This document shows, piece by piece, positions 18,228 to 25,761 of a stretch of 64,000 nucleotides of DNA (position 1 is its first letter; each line of letters starts with the position of its first letter). Position numbers and translations under genes: made by a program. The DNA is from Prevotella communis (GTDB taxonomy: Bacteria > Bacteroidota > Bacteroidia > Bacteroidales > Bacteroidaceae), in the NCBI RefSeq assembly GCF_022024175.1, contig NZ_CP091794.1, forward strand, positions 930,001 to 994,000. Direction: 5' to 3'. Under the pieces are notes generated by a model that saw only the letters and a program-made list of their open reading frames with translations, did no database searches and was not told the DNA's origin.

Positions 18228-18374
18228 ACGTCCTTGAAGTTTGGCCGCAGATAGACGTAAAAGATAGAATAGAGAGCAGATGTCCACTTGATACGTGGAC
18301 GTCTGACTTGTCTATCTTTTACGGGTTAGGCCAAACACCCAAGGACGTGGACGAGGAAGATTGTCCACGTTCTT
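18228..18374 (+). ncRNA. Structured leader or non-coding RNA with competing hairpins
   Basis: Nested perfect helices: ACGTCCTTG (18228-18236) with CAAGGACGT (18340-18348); GTTTGGCC (18239-18246) with GGCCAAAC (18329-18336); CGTAAAAGATAGA (18256-18268) with TCTATCTTTTACG (18311-18323); CAGATGTCCAC (18277-18287) with GTGGACGTCTG (18295-18305), one G-U, loop TTGATAC. The outer 3' arm can instead pair downstream, as CGTGGAC (18346-18352) with GTCCACG (18363-18369). It lies in the 330-nt leader of the methyltransferase gene. Over 40 base pairs without coding constraint argue for a functional RNA or a single-stranded DNA hairpin. Confidence 0.75.
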
Positions 18375-18464
18375 TGTGTCTTTATCGACATGGGGTGATT
18401 GGCCTGATTGCACGTTTCTTCTTGATATTCCCCATTTGTTTGAACTTAAAGGAACGTGCTACTA

Positions 18465-19484
18465 ATGATAAAGCGAACAGAAAGATTACAAGGTAGTAAG
18501 AATAGACGTGATGACGAGTATTACACCCTCTACGATGACATTGCCGCTGAGGTGCGTCATTATTTGCCGCAATTACGTGGCAAGCGGATTCTTTGCCCAT
18601 GCGACTGGGATGAAAGCTACAATGAAGAAATAGTCTTTAAGGAAGAGGGCTATGTTTTGGGACGTGATTTGTTCTCTCAGGAAGGTACAATCAAGAACAT
18701 TGATGTCGCTCAGACAAATGCCAAGATTGAGAAACGCCTCGACATGGTGAAATGCCAATTTGTGGAGTATCTGCTTAATCAGGCTGAAGAATGGGGCTTC
18801 CGTTCTATCAGCGTGAGTGGTTACAATCCAAAGACTGGTGAAGGAGTGCGCTTTCAGGATATAGACTATAGTCACTACGACGTTATCATCACCAATCCGC
18901 CCTTCAGCCAGTTTGATGAGTTTATCGACATACTGGTGAAGAACAAGAAACAATTCTTGGTAATTGGCCCTCAGACAGCCCCAACGGAGAAAACTATCAT
19001 TCGCCATTTCCAGGCAGGCAATATACGTGTAGGCTATCATTATCATCTGAGCGGTTTCCGTCGTCCAGATGGTAGTGTGCTTCCTAAGCAGCATAACACG
19101 CCTCGCAGTTCTATGTGGTACACCAACCTGCAAGTAGACGAGAACGAGAAACAGATAGTCATGAGCTGTTCCTACGAAGAGAATCCGGAACGTTATCCTC
19201 GTTATGTGAACTATGATGCTATTGAGGTGCCTACAGTTGCAGAGATTCCCTACGATTACGATGGAGAGATGGGCGTTCCCATTACTTTCATGCAGAAATA
19301 TAACCCTAAGCAGTTTGAAATCATGGGTTCGAGCCGTCAATTAGGAAAGCCCATGAAAGATTGTGTAGAACCTGATGCAGTTTACTCAAAAGGCGGTATG
19401 CGTTTTTATTTGGCAGAAGGCAATAAACATTATAAATGTCTTTGGGACAGAATAGTCATCAAACACAGAAAGGAGGCAGAATAG
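18465..19484 (+). CDS. EcoRI-family adenine-specific DNA methyltransferase
   Basis: About 339 residues from ATG 18465 (MIKRTERLQGSKNRRDDEYY), preceded by AAAGGA 11 bp upstream; a GTG at 18456 is less likely. The catalytic motif NPPF (about 144-147, in VIITNPPFSQFDEFIDIL) and the CPCDWDESYNEEIVFKEEGY segment match the EcoRI methylase family. It would transfer methyl from S-adenosylmethionine to adenine. The family name does not fix the recognition sequence. The stop is 1 bp before the DUF262-HNH gene, so the two form a candidate restriction-modification operon. Confidence 0.88.
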   Translation: MIKRTERLQGSKNRRDDEYYTLYDDIAAEVRHYLPQLRGKRILCPCDWDESYNEEIVFKEEGYVLGRDLFSQEGTIKNIDVAQTNAKIEKRLDMVKCQFVEYLLNQAEEWGFRSISVSGYNPKTGEGVRFQDIDYSHYDVIITNPPFSQFDEFIDILVKNKKQFLVIGPQTAPTEKTIIRHFQAGNIRVGYHYHLSGFRRPDGSVLPKQHNTPRSSMWYTNLQVDENEKQIVMSCSYEENPERYPRYVNYDAIEVPTVAEIPYDYDGEMGVPITFMQKYNPKQFEIMGSSRQLGKPMKDCVEPDAVYSKGGMRFYLAEGNKHYKCLWDRIVIKHRKEAE

Positions 19485-19485
19485 A

Positions 19486-20586
19486 ATGACAGTAAAAGAA
19501 CTATACGAGAAAGTGGCCAGTGGCAAGATTATCAGCGACATTGAGTTGCAGCGAGCCATTGTGTATGATACAGCCAAGCAGGCTTTAGTTATTGATAGCA
19601 TCTATCACGGAATTCCTTTGCCCGCCTTCTATCTATGGGAACGCGAAGATGGAATCCTTGAAGTGCTCGATGGTAAGCAACGCATAGAAGCAATCACGAA
19701 GTTCAAACAAGGCGACTACAAATACAACGACAAGACTTGGAAGGAGTATGCCTATGATAGCGACTTGCAGCAGATTGTGGACGATACCAAGCTCACCATT
19801 ATTATATGCAAAGGCACAGAAGAAAAGAAACGTGAGATTTTCAAGCGCATCAACACCCTAGGTGTTCCCTTGTCTCGCTATGAGGTGCTCAATGGCTTGT
19901 ATCATGGCGAATATTTGGAGGGGCTAGATTACTACATTCGCAACGACGCCAATGCCAAAAAGATTCTTCCAACTGCCAGCATAGATCGTGGAGATAACAA
20001 GTGCCATCTCTTGGAGTACATTTTCTATGTGCGCCATGATAGCCGTTTCCCCAAGAAGGACGAGTTGGATGAATACGTGAAGAACCATAAGGACGAGAGT
20101 TTTAATGACGAGGTAAAGAAGATAAAGCCCTTCATCAGCTTTGTCCGCGATGTCTTCCACGAGAAGTCAAAGATTCCTCCCGTCCTGAAGTTCAAGCTCT
20201 CCGTCAAGTACCTGAAAGACCGCGCCATTTGGCTTCAGCACAAGGATGCCATCTGGAAAGAGGTCAATGACTTTATGAAGACTGAAGGCTATAGCCTATC
20301 CAAAACTAGAGACGCAGACATTGAAGCAATGATTCTCGGTATCGTCGGCAACTGCCGTGTGGACCCCAAGCGTCTCTTTACACAAGATGACAAACTTTGT
20401 TTGCTCTCCGAAAAGACTCCAGACGAGAACGGCCTCTATGTGTGTGAAGACTGTCACCAGCACTTCCGTGCTGAGGAACTGACGGTAGACCATAAACGTC
20501 CTTGGAGCCTCGGCGGCAGGACGGAACTCTCTAATGCCCAGCTGCTGTGCAGGGCTTGTAATAGTAGGAAGAACAATAAGAATTAG
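19486..20586 (+). CDS. DUF262-HNH nuclease (candidate restriction partner)
   Basis: 366 residues. The N-terminal DUF262 domain (ParB/Srx-like) shows the diagnostic EVLDGKQRIEAI, with DGKQR at 62-66 in place of the usual DGQQR. The middle is helical. The last 50 residues are an HNH zinc nuclease: C320-x2-C323, Asp335-His336, Asn350, C355-x2-C358. DUF262 proteins of the GmrSD group use nucleotide hydrolysis in modification-dependent restriction. Direct coupling to an adenine methyltransferase suggests a restriction enzyme blocked by methylation. This is inference from domains and context. Confidence 0.82.
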   Translation: MTVKELYEKVASGKIISDIELQRAIVYDTAKQALVIDSIYHGIPLPAFYLWEREDGILEVLDGKQRIEAITKFKQGDYKYNDKTWKEYAYDSDLQQIVDDTKLTIIICKGTEEKKREIFKRINTLGVPLSRYEVLNGLYHGEYLEGLDYYIRNDANAKKILPTASIDRGDNKCHLLEYIFYVRHDSRFPKKDELDEYVKNHKDESFNDEVKKIKPFISFVRDVFHEKSKIPPVLKFKLSVKYLKDRAIWLQHKDAIWKEVNDFMKTEGYSLSKTRDADIEAMILGIVGNCRVDPKRLFTQDDKLCLLSEKTPDENGLYVCEDCHQHFRAEELTVDHKRPWSLGGRTELSNAQLLCRACNSRKNNKN

Positions 20587-20606
20587 AAACTTGAATTAAT
20601 ACAATT

Positions 20607-21677
20607 ATGAAAAAGACATTATTATTGCTAGTGCTAGCATTCGGAATATGCAGTATCAACGGGAGTGCTCAGACAAAGAAACGGACGCCAGTCAAGAAAA
20701 CAAATATAGCTAAACCTGCTACGACCAGCACAGCGAAGGAACGAAAAGTTGGAAACGACGGCTATATCTGGTATCTCCTAAAGAAAGGCAATCTGTATGG
20801 AGCGCAGGATATTGAAGGAAGAGTGATAGTTCCTACTCAATACGATTTTATTGAATATGTAGCTTATGGAAGAGGCGATCATTACTACAAAGTAAAAAAA
20901 GGTGATTATTATGGAGTTTATACCAGATTGGGTAATCTTCTTATTCCTATCGATCGGCATTACACAAATATTGAGATGTTAGTAGGGGAAGGAAAAATCG
21001 CTTGGGAGATAGAAATTAATGGAGGAAGAAAAGGGGGACTTGATGCAAAAGGGAATGAGGTCCTTCCTCCATTTTATGAGGAAATTGGTTTTGAATCTGT
21101 TTGTAGAGGAAATGATAAAGAACGAGGTGCATTCTTTTTTATAGTTAAACAAAGTGGCAAATATGGAATATACGATTTAAATGGGAATAAAGTGGTTAAC
21201 CCTAGGTATGAAAATAGTACTGATTGCTTTTTGTATGATTTTGATGACGAAGGTCCTTCTAATCTAAAAGAGTTTGGTAGCGATGGAAATTATATAAGAA
21301 TCCAAATAAGCGGAAACACTCGATATAACTATATGCCCTTCGACGATTTGTACTATCCTTTCCATTATGCTTCAACTTCCTCATCATCAAATTCCACATC
21401 TTCTTCCTCTTCGAGTTCCTCCTCATTATCCAGCAGCAGTTCAAGCAGCAATTCGAATAGTGGAACAACTACGGTGGTCGTAGAGCATAAACGTGATCCT
21501 GTTCCTGTACAAGATTGGGTTCCTTGCTCTGTTTGTGGTCATAATCCTGGTGTTTGTCAGACATGTGTTGGTAATAAAACAAATTATAGGGGAGATCCCT
21601 GCATAAGTTGTCGGGGAACAGGAAAGTGTCATTTTTGTAATGGGCAAGGTGGTCGTTATCAAATAGTATATAGATAG
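20607..21677 (+). CDS. Exported WG-repeat protein with poly-Ser linker and DnaJ-type zinc finger
   Basis: 356 residues. A signal peptide (cleavage near GSAQ at 22) is followed by WG-type repeats (about 50-210: LLKKGNLYGAQDIEGRVIVP, KKGDYYGVYTRLGNLLIP, KQSGKYGIYDLNGNKVVN), then a Ser-rich linker (about 253-288). The C-terminus has four Cys pairs (CSVCGH, CQTCVG, CISCRGTG, CHFCNGQG) resembling a DnaJ zinc finger. It starts 20 bp after the nuclease gene and ends at a terminator. The exported zinc finger is unusual; the role is unknown and it may be a passenger rather than a restriction component. Confidence 0.75.
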   Translation: MKKTLLLLVLAFGICSINGSAQTKKRTPVKKTNIAKPATTSTAKERKVGNDGYIWYLLKKGNLYGAQDIEGRVIVPTQYDFIEYVAYGRGDHYYKVKKGDYYGVYTRLGNLLIPIDRHYTNIEMLVGEGKIAWEIEINGGRKGGLDAKGNEVLPPFYEEIGFESVCRGNDKERGAFFFIVKQSGKYGIYDLNGNKVVNPRYENSTDCFLYDFDDEGPSNLKEFGSDGNYIRIQISGNTRYNYMPFDDLYYPFHYASTSSSSNSTSSSSSSSSSLSSSSSSSNSNSGTTTVVVEHKRDPVPVQDWVPCSVCGHNPGVCQTCVGNKTNYRGDPCISCRGTGKCHFCNGQGGRYQIVYR

Positions 21678-21696
21678 AGAATAGAGATTGCAACTA

Positions 21697-21728
21697 AAAG
21701 ATGAGGCTATAAGCTTCGTCTTTTTTTT
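21697..21728 (+). terminator. Terminator after the WG-repeat gene
   Basis: GATGAGGCT (21700-21708) pairs with AGCTTCGTC (21712-21720), two G-U pairs, ATA loop, followed by eight T. Confidence 0.85.
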
Positions 21729-21742
21729 GCTCTATTTGATTC

Positions 21743-23357
21743 TTATATTACTGAACTTTCGCAAGTGAATATTCATTCATCAAGCGACTAATTTATACAT
21801 TTGATATAGCTTATGGAACTTAGGATTGGCATCAATAACCGCAGAAAGCAGTTCACTGGCATCGGCAGAGATCATCTCTGCGATTTCCAGGATGGTGTCC
21901 AATATAAGTTCCCATATCCTGTCCGAAGCGGACAGCTCGAGAGTGTTGCCAGTGGTATCACGGAAGAGCGCCCCGACGGTTTCGTAGGCTTCAAACCGCT
22001 TCACCGTGCAAAGTATGTTGTACTGCATCATGATCAGCGTAAAGCTGGCAATCTGTGCAGAGAAGTGTACGCTCTGACATCTGCCGAAGTCGAGCAGTTG
22101 CTTCTGGTCGTGATAAGCCACCTCGGTAGTCCAGCGGATAGCGTACGTCCTGTATGCTTTGAGAAAACTAAGCGAGAGGTCCGTAGTGAGCAATCCATTC
22201 CAAAGCCCATTCCTGCCTCGTTTCGAGAAGAACAAACGCACGGTGGTACCTGCAAACTTCACATCGATGGTGCAGTAGGTACATCTGAGTGTCCTGTTAT
22301 GTTTGGTGAGGCCCTGCTTCTGGAGCTTCTTGATAATCTGCTTAGCAGTCAAATCACCCCACTGGGTGTGGTATTTGGTTTTTCCAATCTTTATCATACC
22401 AATCAAATGACACTTGATGTGGCGGCTGGTAATCAGGCGAACGAAGTCTGCACTGGTAAACCAACTGTCAACCAGCAGATAGTCGAAACGTATTCCACGC
22501 TTGATAGCGTACTTCACCATCTCGATTGCCTTGTCAGTCTTCTTCATGGTGTATTCTTTTATGCGCTCCTCAACACATTGTCCCGTATAGTCGGCAGAGA
22601 AACGCTCACTGCGTTGCTTGTCCGTCAACCCTTGCTTCTTGTCAGGATTACTGCCTTCTTCACCATGAAGCGAGAAATCGAGAAACAATTGGCTCATGCC
22701 ATCGCACAGAAGCAGCGTCAGACATTTGTAGCCGAGGATGCTCTTATGTTGGATATGAGAGAAAACCTTGCCGATAAGTTCACTCTTGCGACCACTCTTT
22801 GGAGCGTCTGTGTCATCGATAATCAGGCAGACGGGCTTGTCATGCTCAGCCTCGGTGCTACGGCTGATCTTACGCAGCAGCTGGAGGTTCATCGCATACA
22901 GCAGTTTGCGCCACTTGATATCACCATCATTCATAAAACGATAGAACATGTCCTTCTCACAACAGAACAAGCGGCTTAATGAAGAGCCAGAGTACCGGTA
23001 TGCATTCCTGACGACGAAGAAAGGGAACAGCATCAAAAGATTAAGGACCTGCACGTTCGTGAACTTGCAGTTCTCTTTCTTCTCTGTCCCTATCTGCTCC
23101 GGACGTATGTTTATGCACTCCATCACTCTCATAATCGCATTAATTGCACGGTTATTCTCATTTTCTGAGAAAAAGCTTCTCAAATCTGAAATAATTGTTG
23201 TACCTTTGCTCACGGCTTCTAAGTTTGAACTTTATTTTTTGGCGATTATAAAGGTACTCATTTCCTGTGAGTTACACAAACTTCGAAGCCTTTTTTATTC
23301 CTATTTTATGTTAAATTATGCAGGTGCGCCATCACTTGCGAAACTTTAGTTATATTA
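21743..23357. mobile_element. Complete IS4-group-like insertion sequence with 8-bp target duplication
   Basis: The element spans 21751-23349 (1,599 bp). Its ends are 18-bp inverted repeats matching at 16 of 18: CTGAACTTTCGCAAGTGA at the left, CTAAAGTTTCGCAAGTGA read from the right. TTATATTA stands on both sides (21743-21750 and 23350-23357), a clean 8-bp target duplication, so insertion was by transposition and probably recent. It carries one transposase gene on the minus strand. Confidence 0.92.
21780..23213 (-). CDS. DDE transposase, IS4-group-like
   Basis: A 477-residue transposase filling the insertion sequence. The catalytic acids are recognisable: Asp in CLIIDDTDAPKSG, Asp in YLLVDSWFTSADF, and Glu in WTTEVAYHDQKQLLDF, where E-x6-K matches the YREK-like signature of IS4-related enzymes. 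The frame is intact, so the element may still move. The exact IS subgroup is not assigned. Confidence 0.9.
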   Translation of the reverse strand: MSKGTTIISDLRSFFSENENNRAINAIMRVMECINIRPEQIGTEKKENCKFTNVQVLNLLMLFPFFVVRNAYRYSGSSLSRLFCCEKDMFYRFMNDGDIKWRKLLYAMNLQLLRKISRSTEAEHDKPVCLIIDDTDAPKSGRKSELIGKVFSHIQHKSILGYKCLTLLLCDGMSQLFLDFSLHGEEGSNPDKKQGLTDKQRSERFSADYTGQCVEERIKEYTMKKTDKAIEMVKYAIKRGIRFDYLLVDSWFTSADFVRLITSRHIKCHLIGMIKIGKTKYHTQWGDLTAKQIIKKLQKQGLTKHNRTLRCTYCTIDVKFAGTTVRLFFSKRGRNGLWNGLLTTDLSLSFLKAYRTYAIRWTTEVAYHDQKQLLDFGRCQSVHFSAQIASFTLIMMQYNILCTVKRFEAYETVGALFRDTTGNTLELSASDRIWELILDTILEIAEMISADASELLSAVIDANPKFHKLYQMYKLVA

Positions 23358-23420
23358 CTTTTTTTTGGTAAATTTGAGGATTTTGTGAGTAACTTTTGAG
23401 AATTTTGTTTGGTAGAATAG

Positions 23421-23453
23421 GACATCAGAGGCAAGTGTCTTATTCCTGATGTC
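23421..23453. repeat. Short palindromic repeat, copy C
   Basis: GACATCAG and CTGATGTC form the ends of a 33-bp element with AGGCAAGTGTCTTATTC inside; it is nearly identical to 25710-25746, including the flanking tttgcaa and aattaat. Confidence 0.7.
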
Positions 23454-23475
23454 TTTGCAACATCTGAATTAATAT

Positions 23476-23521
23476 GACGCAGGGACAGGTGTGACACAAG
23501 CAAAGTAGAAATGACAGATAC
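23476..23521. repeat. GGGACAGG palindromic repeat, copy D (half)
   Basis: The same sequence as the left 48 bp of copy A apart from a 2-bp deletion. The expected right half is absent; where it should continue, IS110-associated sequence begins. Confidence 0.75.
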
Positions 23522-25345
23522 TGTCATCTCAAATCTTCCTTACCCATAAGGTAATGATTCAGGAGCAAGACACTCGTCTCTTACCTTTGCATCCGATTAT
23601 AGAGATTGTTCCATTTTCATGAAATAATTCTTGCAGATGGATGCAATACGGTTTAAGTTTTGTAGCTTTGCTAGAGATTTATGCCGTTGAGGGTGAGAAG
23701 ACACTCGCCTAGATAAGTAGAGACTATATCGTGGGACAGAATAAGCTTCCACCCTCATTTTTCAGATCTTTGGAGCCAGGACGAAGTATCAGAGGACATC
23801 GCTCAGGTATGGCAGGGGATGATTCAGAGTATATACAAGAGGAAAGGCGGTGAGGATTTGAGGCTATAATCATCAACATTATTAACTTAAAATTCAAACC
23901 GTATGAAACCGAATTTCGAACCTGGCAAGTGGTTTATGCAGTGCGTGGGAATCGACATTGCAAAGGGTACGTTCACGGCCTGCCTGTGTATGTATGAGTT
24001 CGATCAGGGATGCTCTACCGACCCTGTAGTGTTTAACAACGACAAGACTGGTTTCAACCAGTTCGTCAAATGGAGTCGTAAGGAGGCTCTGAAGGGCTAT
24101 CCTTTGCGCTATGTGATGGAACCCACTGGTGTCTATTATGAGCAGCTGGCAGCTCATCTGAGTAAACTCGGCCTGGACGTCTGTGTTGTGTTGCCTAATA
24201 AGGCCCGTGAGTTTGCTAAGTACGAAGGCATCCTTACAAAGACCGATGACATGGATGCCTATACTCTTGGGATGCTTGGGTGCTTGGACAAGCGCCTCAA
24301 ACCTTGGGCACCGCCATCTCCTATCTATAGGGAACTGCGACAGATGACGCGTTTCGTGGCCGACATCAACAAGGTCAAGACACAGTTGAGGAACCATCTG
24401 GAGGCACTCGCACACAGCGAGATAGCGGAGAAGAGCATCGTCAAGCACTATAACAAACTTATCAACGAGATAGACAAACAGCTGGACAGTAATCAGAAGG
24501 CCATCCGCGAGAAGATCAAGCAGGAGCCCGGACTGTCAGAGCGTATTGACCGTATCACAACCATCAACGGCATAGGGTTTATGACTGTAGTTGCCGTGGT
24601 TGCAGAGACTAATGGCTTTGCGTTGATAACAAATCGTAAGCAGTTAGCCAGATATGCAGGGCTTGACGTTCCTGCACATCAGTCAGGACCTGTTGACCCT
24701 AAGCGCCACATCTCAAAGCAGGGCAACGTACACATCAGAACGGCACTCTATTTTCCTGCCATTGTCAGCACTCAGTGTAATCCTCAGATGAAAGATTTCT
24801 ATGGGCGCCTATGTGACAGGAATACACAGTCGAAAATGATTGGAGTAACAGCCACTATGCGCAAGCTACTACTGCTCATATACAGCCTTTGGAAAAGTGG
24901 AGAGAAGTATGACCCGACACGTGACAAGCCTGCATGTAATAGGCAAAAGAAAGAGGCTGAAACCACTGAAGGCCAGCCTCACGGGATAGATGTTGGAACA
25001 TTGGCTGAAGAATAGCCGCAGAACGCAGTCTTCCCTTGATGGCTGCAAAGTTAATCAAATCCTTTTAAATAACAAAGAAATAATCATAAAACATAGCACA
25101 CTGCTGAGGAGAGCCAGTGCGGCTGCACCCGTAAACATCAGAAAAACATCGCCGCAGACGATAAACGCCATACACTGATTGTTGTTATGGAACTCGCTAA
25201 GCATTGAATCTTACATCACAGCAGAGCCCTGTCGCAATTTACATTGAAAACAGGGCATGAATGCTGCGTGTAAATGCAATCAATAGACAAGGATTGTTAA
25301 ATTGTCTCACTTTTAATCCAAAAAGTTTGGTTTTTAAAACAGTAT
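23522..25345 (+). mobile_element. IS110-family element (approximate ends)
   Basis: Contains an intact DEDD transposase flanked by about 380 bp and 330 bp of non-coding sequence. IS110 elements lack long terminal inverted repeats, so ends are placed where GGGACAGG-type repeat fragments stop (left) and resume as CTGTCCCTGATGTC (right, 25346-25359). The non-coding flanks are expected to include the bridge RNA. Ends are inferred and may be off by tens of bases. Confidence 0.5.
23903..25015 (+). CDS. IS110-family DEDD transposase/recombinase
   Basis: A 370-residue RNA-guided recombinase-type transposase. The N-terminal RuvC-like DEDD domain has Asp18 (VGIDIAKGTF), Glu73 (VMEPTGVYYE), Asp115 and Asp118 (TKTDDMDAY). 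A coiled-coil middle leads to the C-terminal Tnp20 domain (ITTINGIGFMTVVAVVAE, LARYAGLDVPAHQSG, KQGNVHIR) with the conserved serine region. All catalytic residues look intact. IS110 enzymes use a bridge RNA from the element ends to pair donor and target DNA. Confidence 0.92.
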   Translation: MKPNFEPGKWFMQCVGIDIAKGTFTACLCMYEFDQGCSTDPVVFNNDKTGFNQFVKWSRKEALKGYPLRYVMEPTGVYYEQLAAHLSKLGLDVCVVLPNKAREFAKYEGILTKTDDMDAYTLGMLGCLDKRLKPWAPPSPIYRELRQMTRFVADINKVKTQLRNHLEALAHSEIAEKSIVKHYNKLINEIDKQLDSNQKAIREKIKQEPGLSERIDRITTINGIGFMTVVAVVAETNGFALITNRKQLARYAGLDVPAHQSGPVDPKRHISKQGNVHIRTALYFPAIVSTQCNPQMKDFYGRLCDRNTQSKMIGVTATMRKLLLLIYSLWKSGEKYDPTRDKPACNRQKKEAETTEGQPHGIDVGTLAEE

Positions 25346-25359
25346 CTGTCCCTGATGTC
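25346..25359. repeat. Repeat fragment at the IS110/KilA-N junction
   Basis: CTGTCCCTGATGTC resembles the right ends of copies A and E. It abuts the KilA-N remnant and may be the far half of the repeat interrupted by IS110. Confidence 0.45.
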
Positions 25360-25708
25360 CTCTGTGGCTAAAGACGGAATAGATTATATCTGCATTACTG
25401 ACATAGCCCGTCAGAAGAATGTAGCAGAACCAAAGGATGTTGTTAAGAACTGGATGCGTCAGAAGAACACCTTGGAATACCTGGGTTGTGGGAGAAACTT
25501 CATAACCCCAATTTTAAAGGGGTCGAATTCGACCCCCTTTTGGCTGAGGCAGGCAGTAACTCGTTTACGATGAGTCCTACAAGATGGGTAGAACTAACAT
25601 CTGCAATAGGAATCCTTACTAAGAATGGCGCAGGAGGAGGAACCTATGCTCAGCGTGATATCGCTTTCAAATTCGCTAATTGGGTGTCAGTAGAGTTTGA
25701 ACTCAACA
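25355..25708 (+). pseudogene. KilA-N domain protein remnant, frameshifted and truncated
   Basis: Frame 1 gives DGIDYICITDIARQKNVAEP and KNWMRQKNTLEYLG, then derails. Frame 2 continues from a TTG at 25486 as LWEKLHNPNFKGVEFDPL, NSFTMSPTRWVELTSAIG and AHWVSVEFELN-like sequence. Restoring a single T in GGTTG gives EYLGLWEKLHNPNF, the usual KilA-N sequence. The 5' end starts inside a repeat fragment and the 3' end stops at copy E, so both termini are lost. KilA-N proteins are DNA-binding proteins common in phages and islands. Confidence 0.85.
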
Positions 25709-25709
25709 G

Positions 25710-25746
25710 GACATCAGGGACAGGCAAGTGTCTTGTTCCTGATGTC
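25710..25746. repeat. Short palindromic repeat, copy E
   Basis: GACATCAGG and CCTGATGTC arms around GACAGGCAAGTGTCTTGTT. Near-identical to copy C, with the same flank (tttgcaa); it cuts off the KilA-N remnant. Confidence 0.7.
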
Positions 25747-25761
25747 TTTGCAATATTCAAA

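Larger units (their letters stand above)
23358..23902. other. Non-coding stretch: repeats then probable IS110 left end
   Basis: No gene is seen. 23376-23398 has two TTGAG motifs 22 bp apart; 23421-23453 and 23476-23521 are GGGACAGG-family repeats; 23522-23902 is the likely non-coding left end of the IS110 element. Within it TGAGGGT (23688-23694) and ACCCTCA (23751-23757) can pair, consistent with a folded RNA such as the bridge RNA known from IS110 elements. Confidence 0.5.

Noticed and set aside
18228..18374. Retron msr-msd region
   Set aside because: No reverse transcriptase gene nearby; the structure is kept as an unassigned leader or ncRNA.
18209..18496. 95-codon plus-strand open frame upstream of the methyltransferase
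   Set aside because: It begins with TTG, spans the whole set of long hairpins and overlaps the methyltransferase start; the base-paired arms explain the sequence better than coding does.
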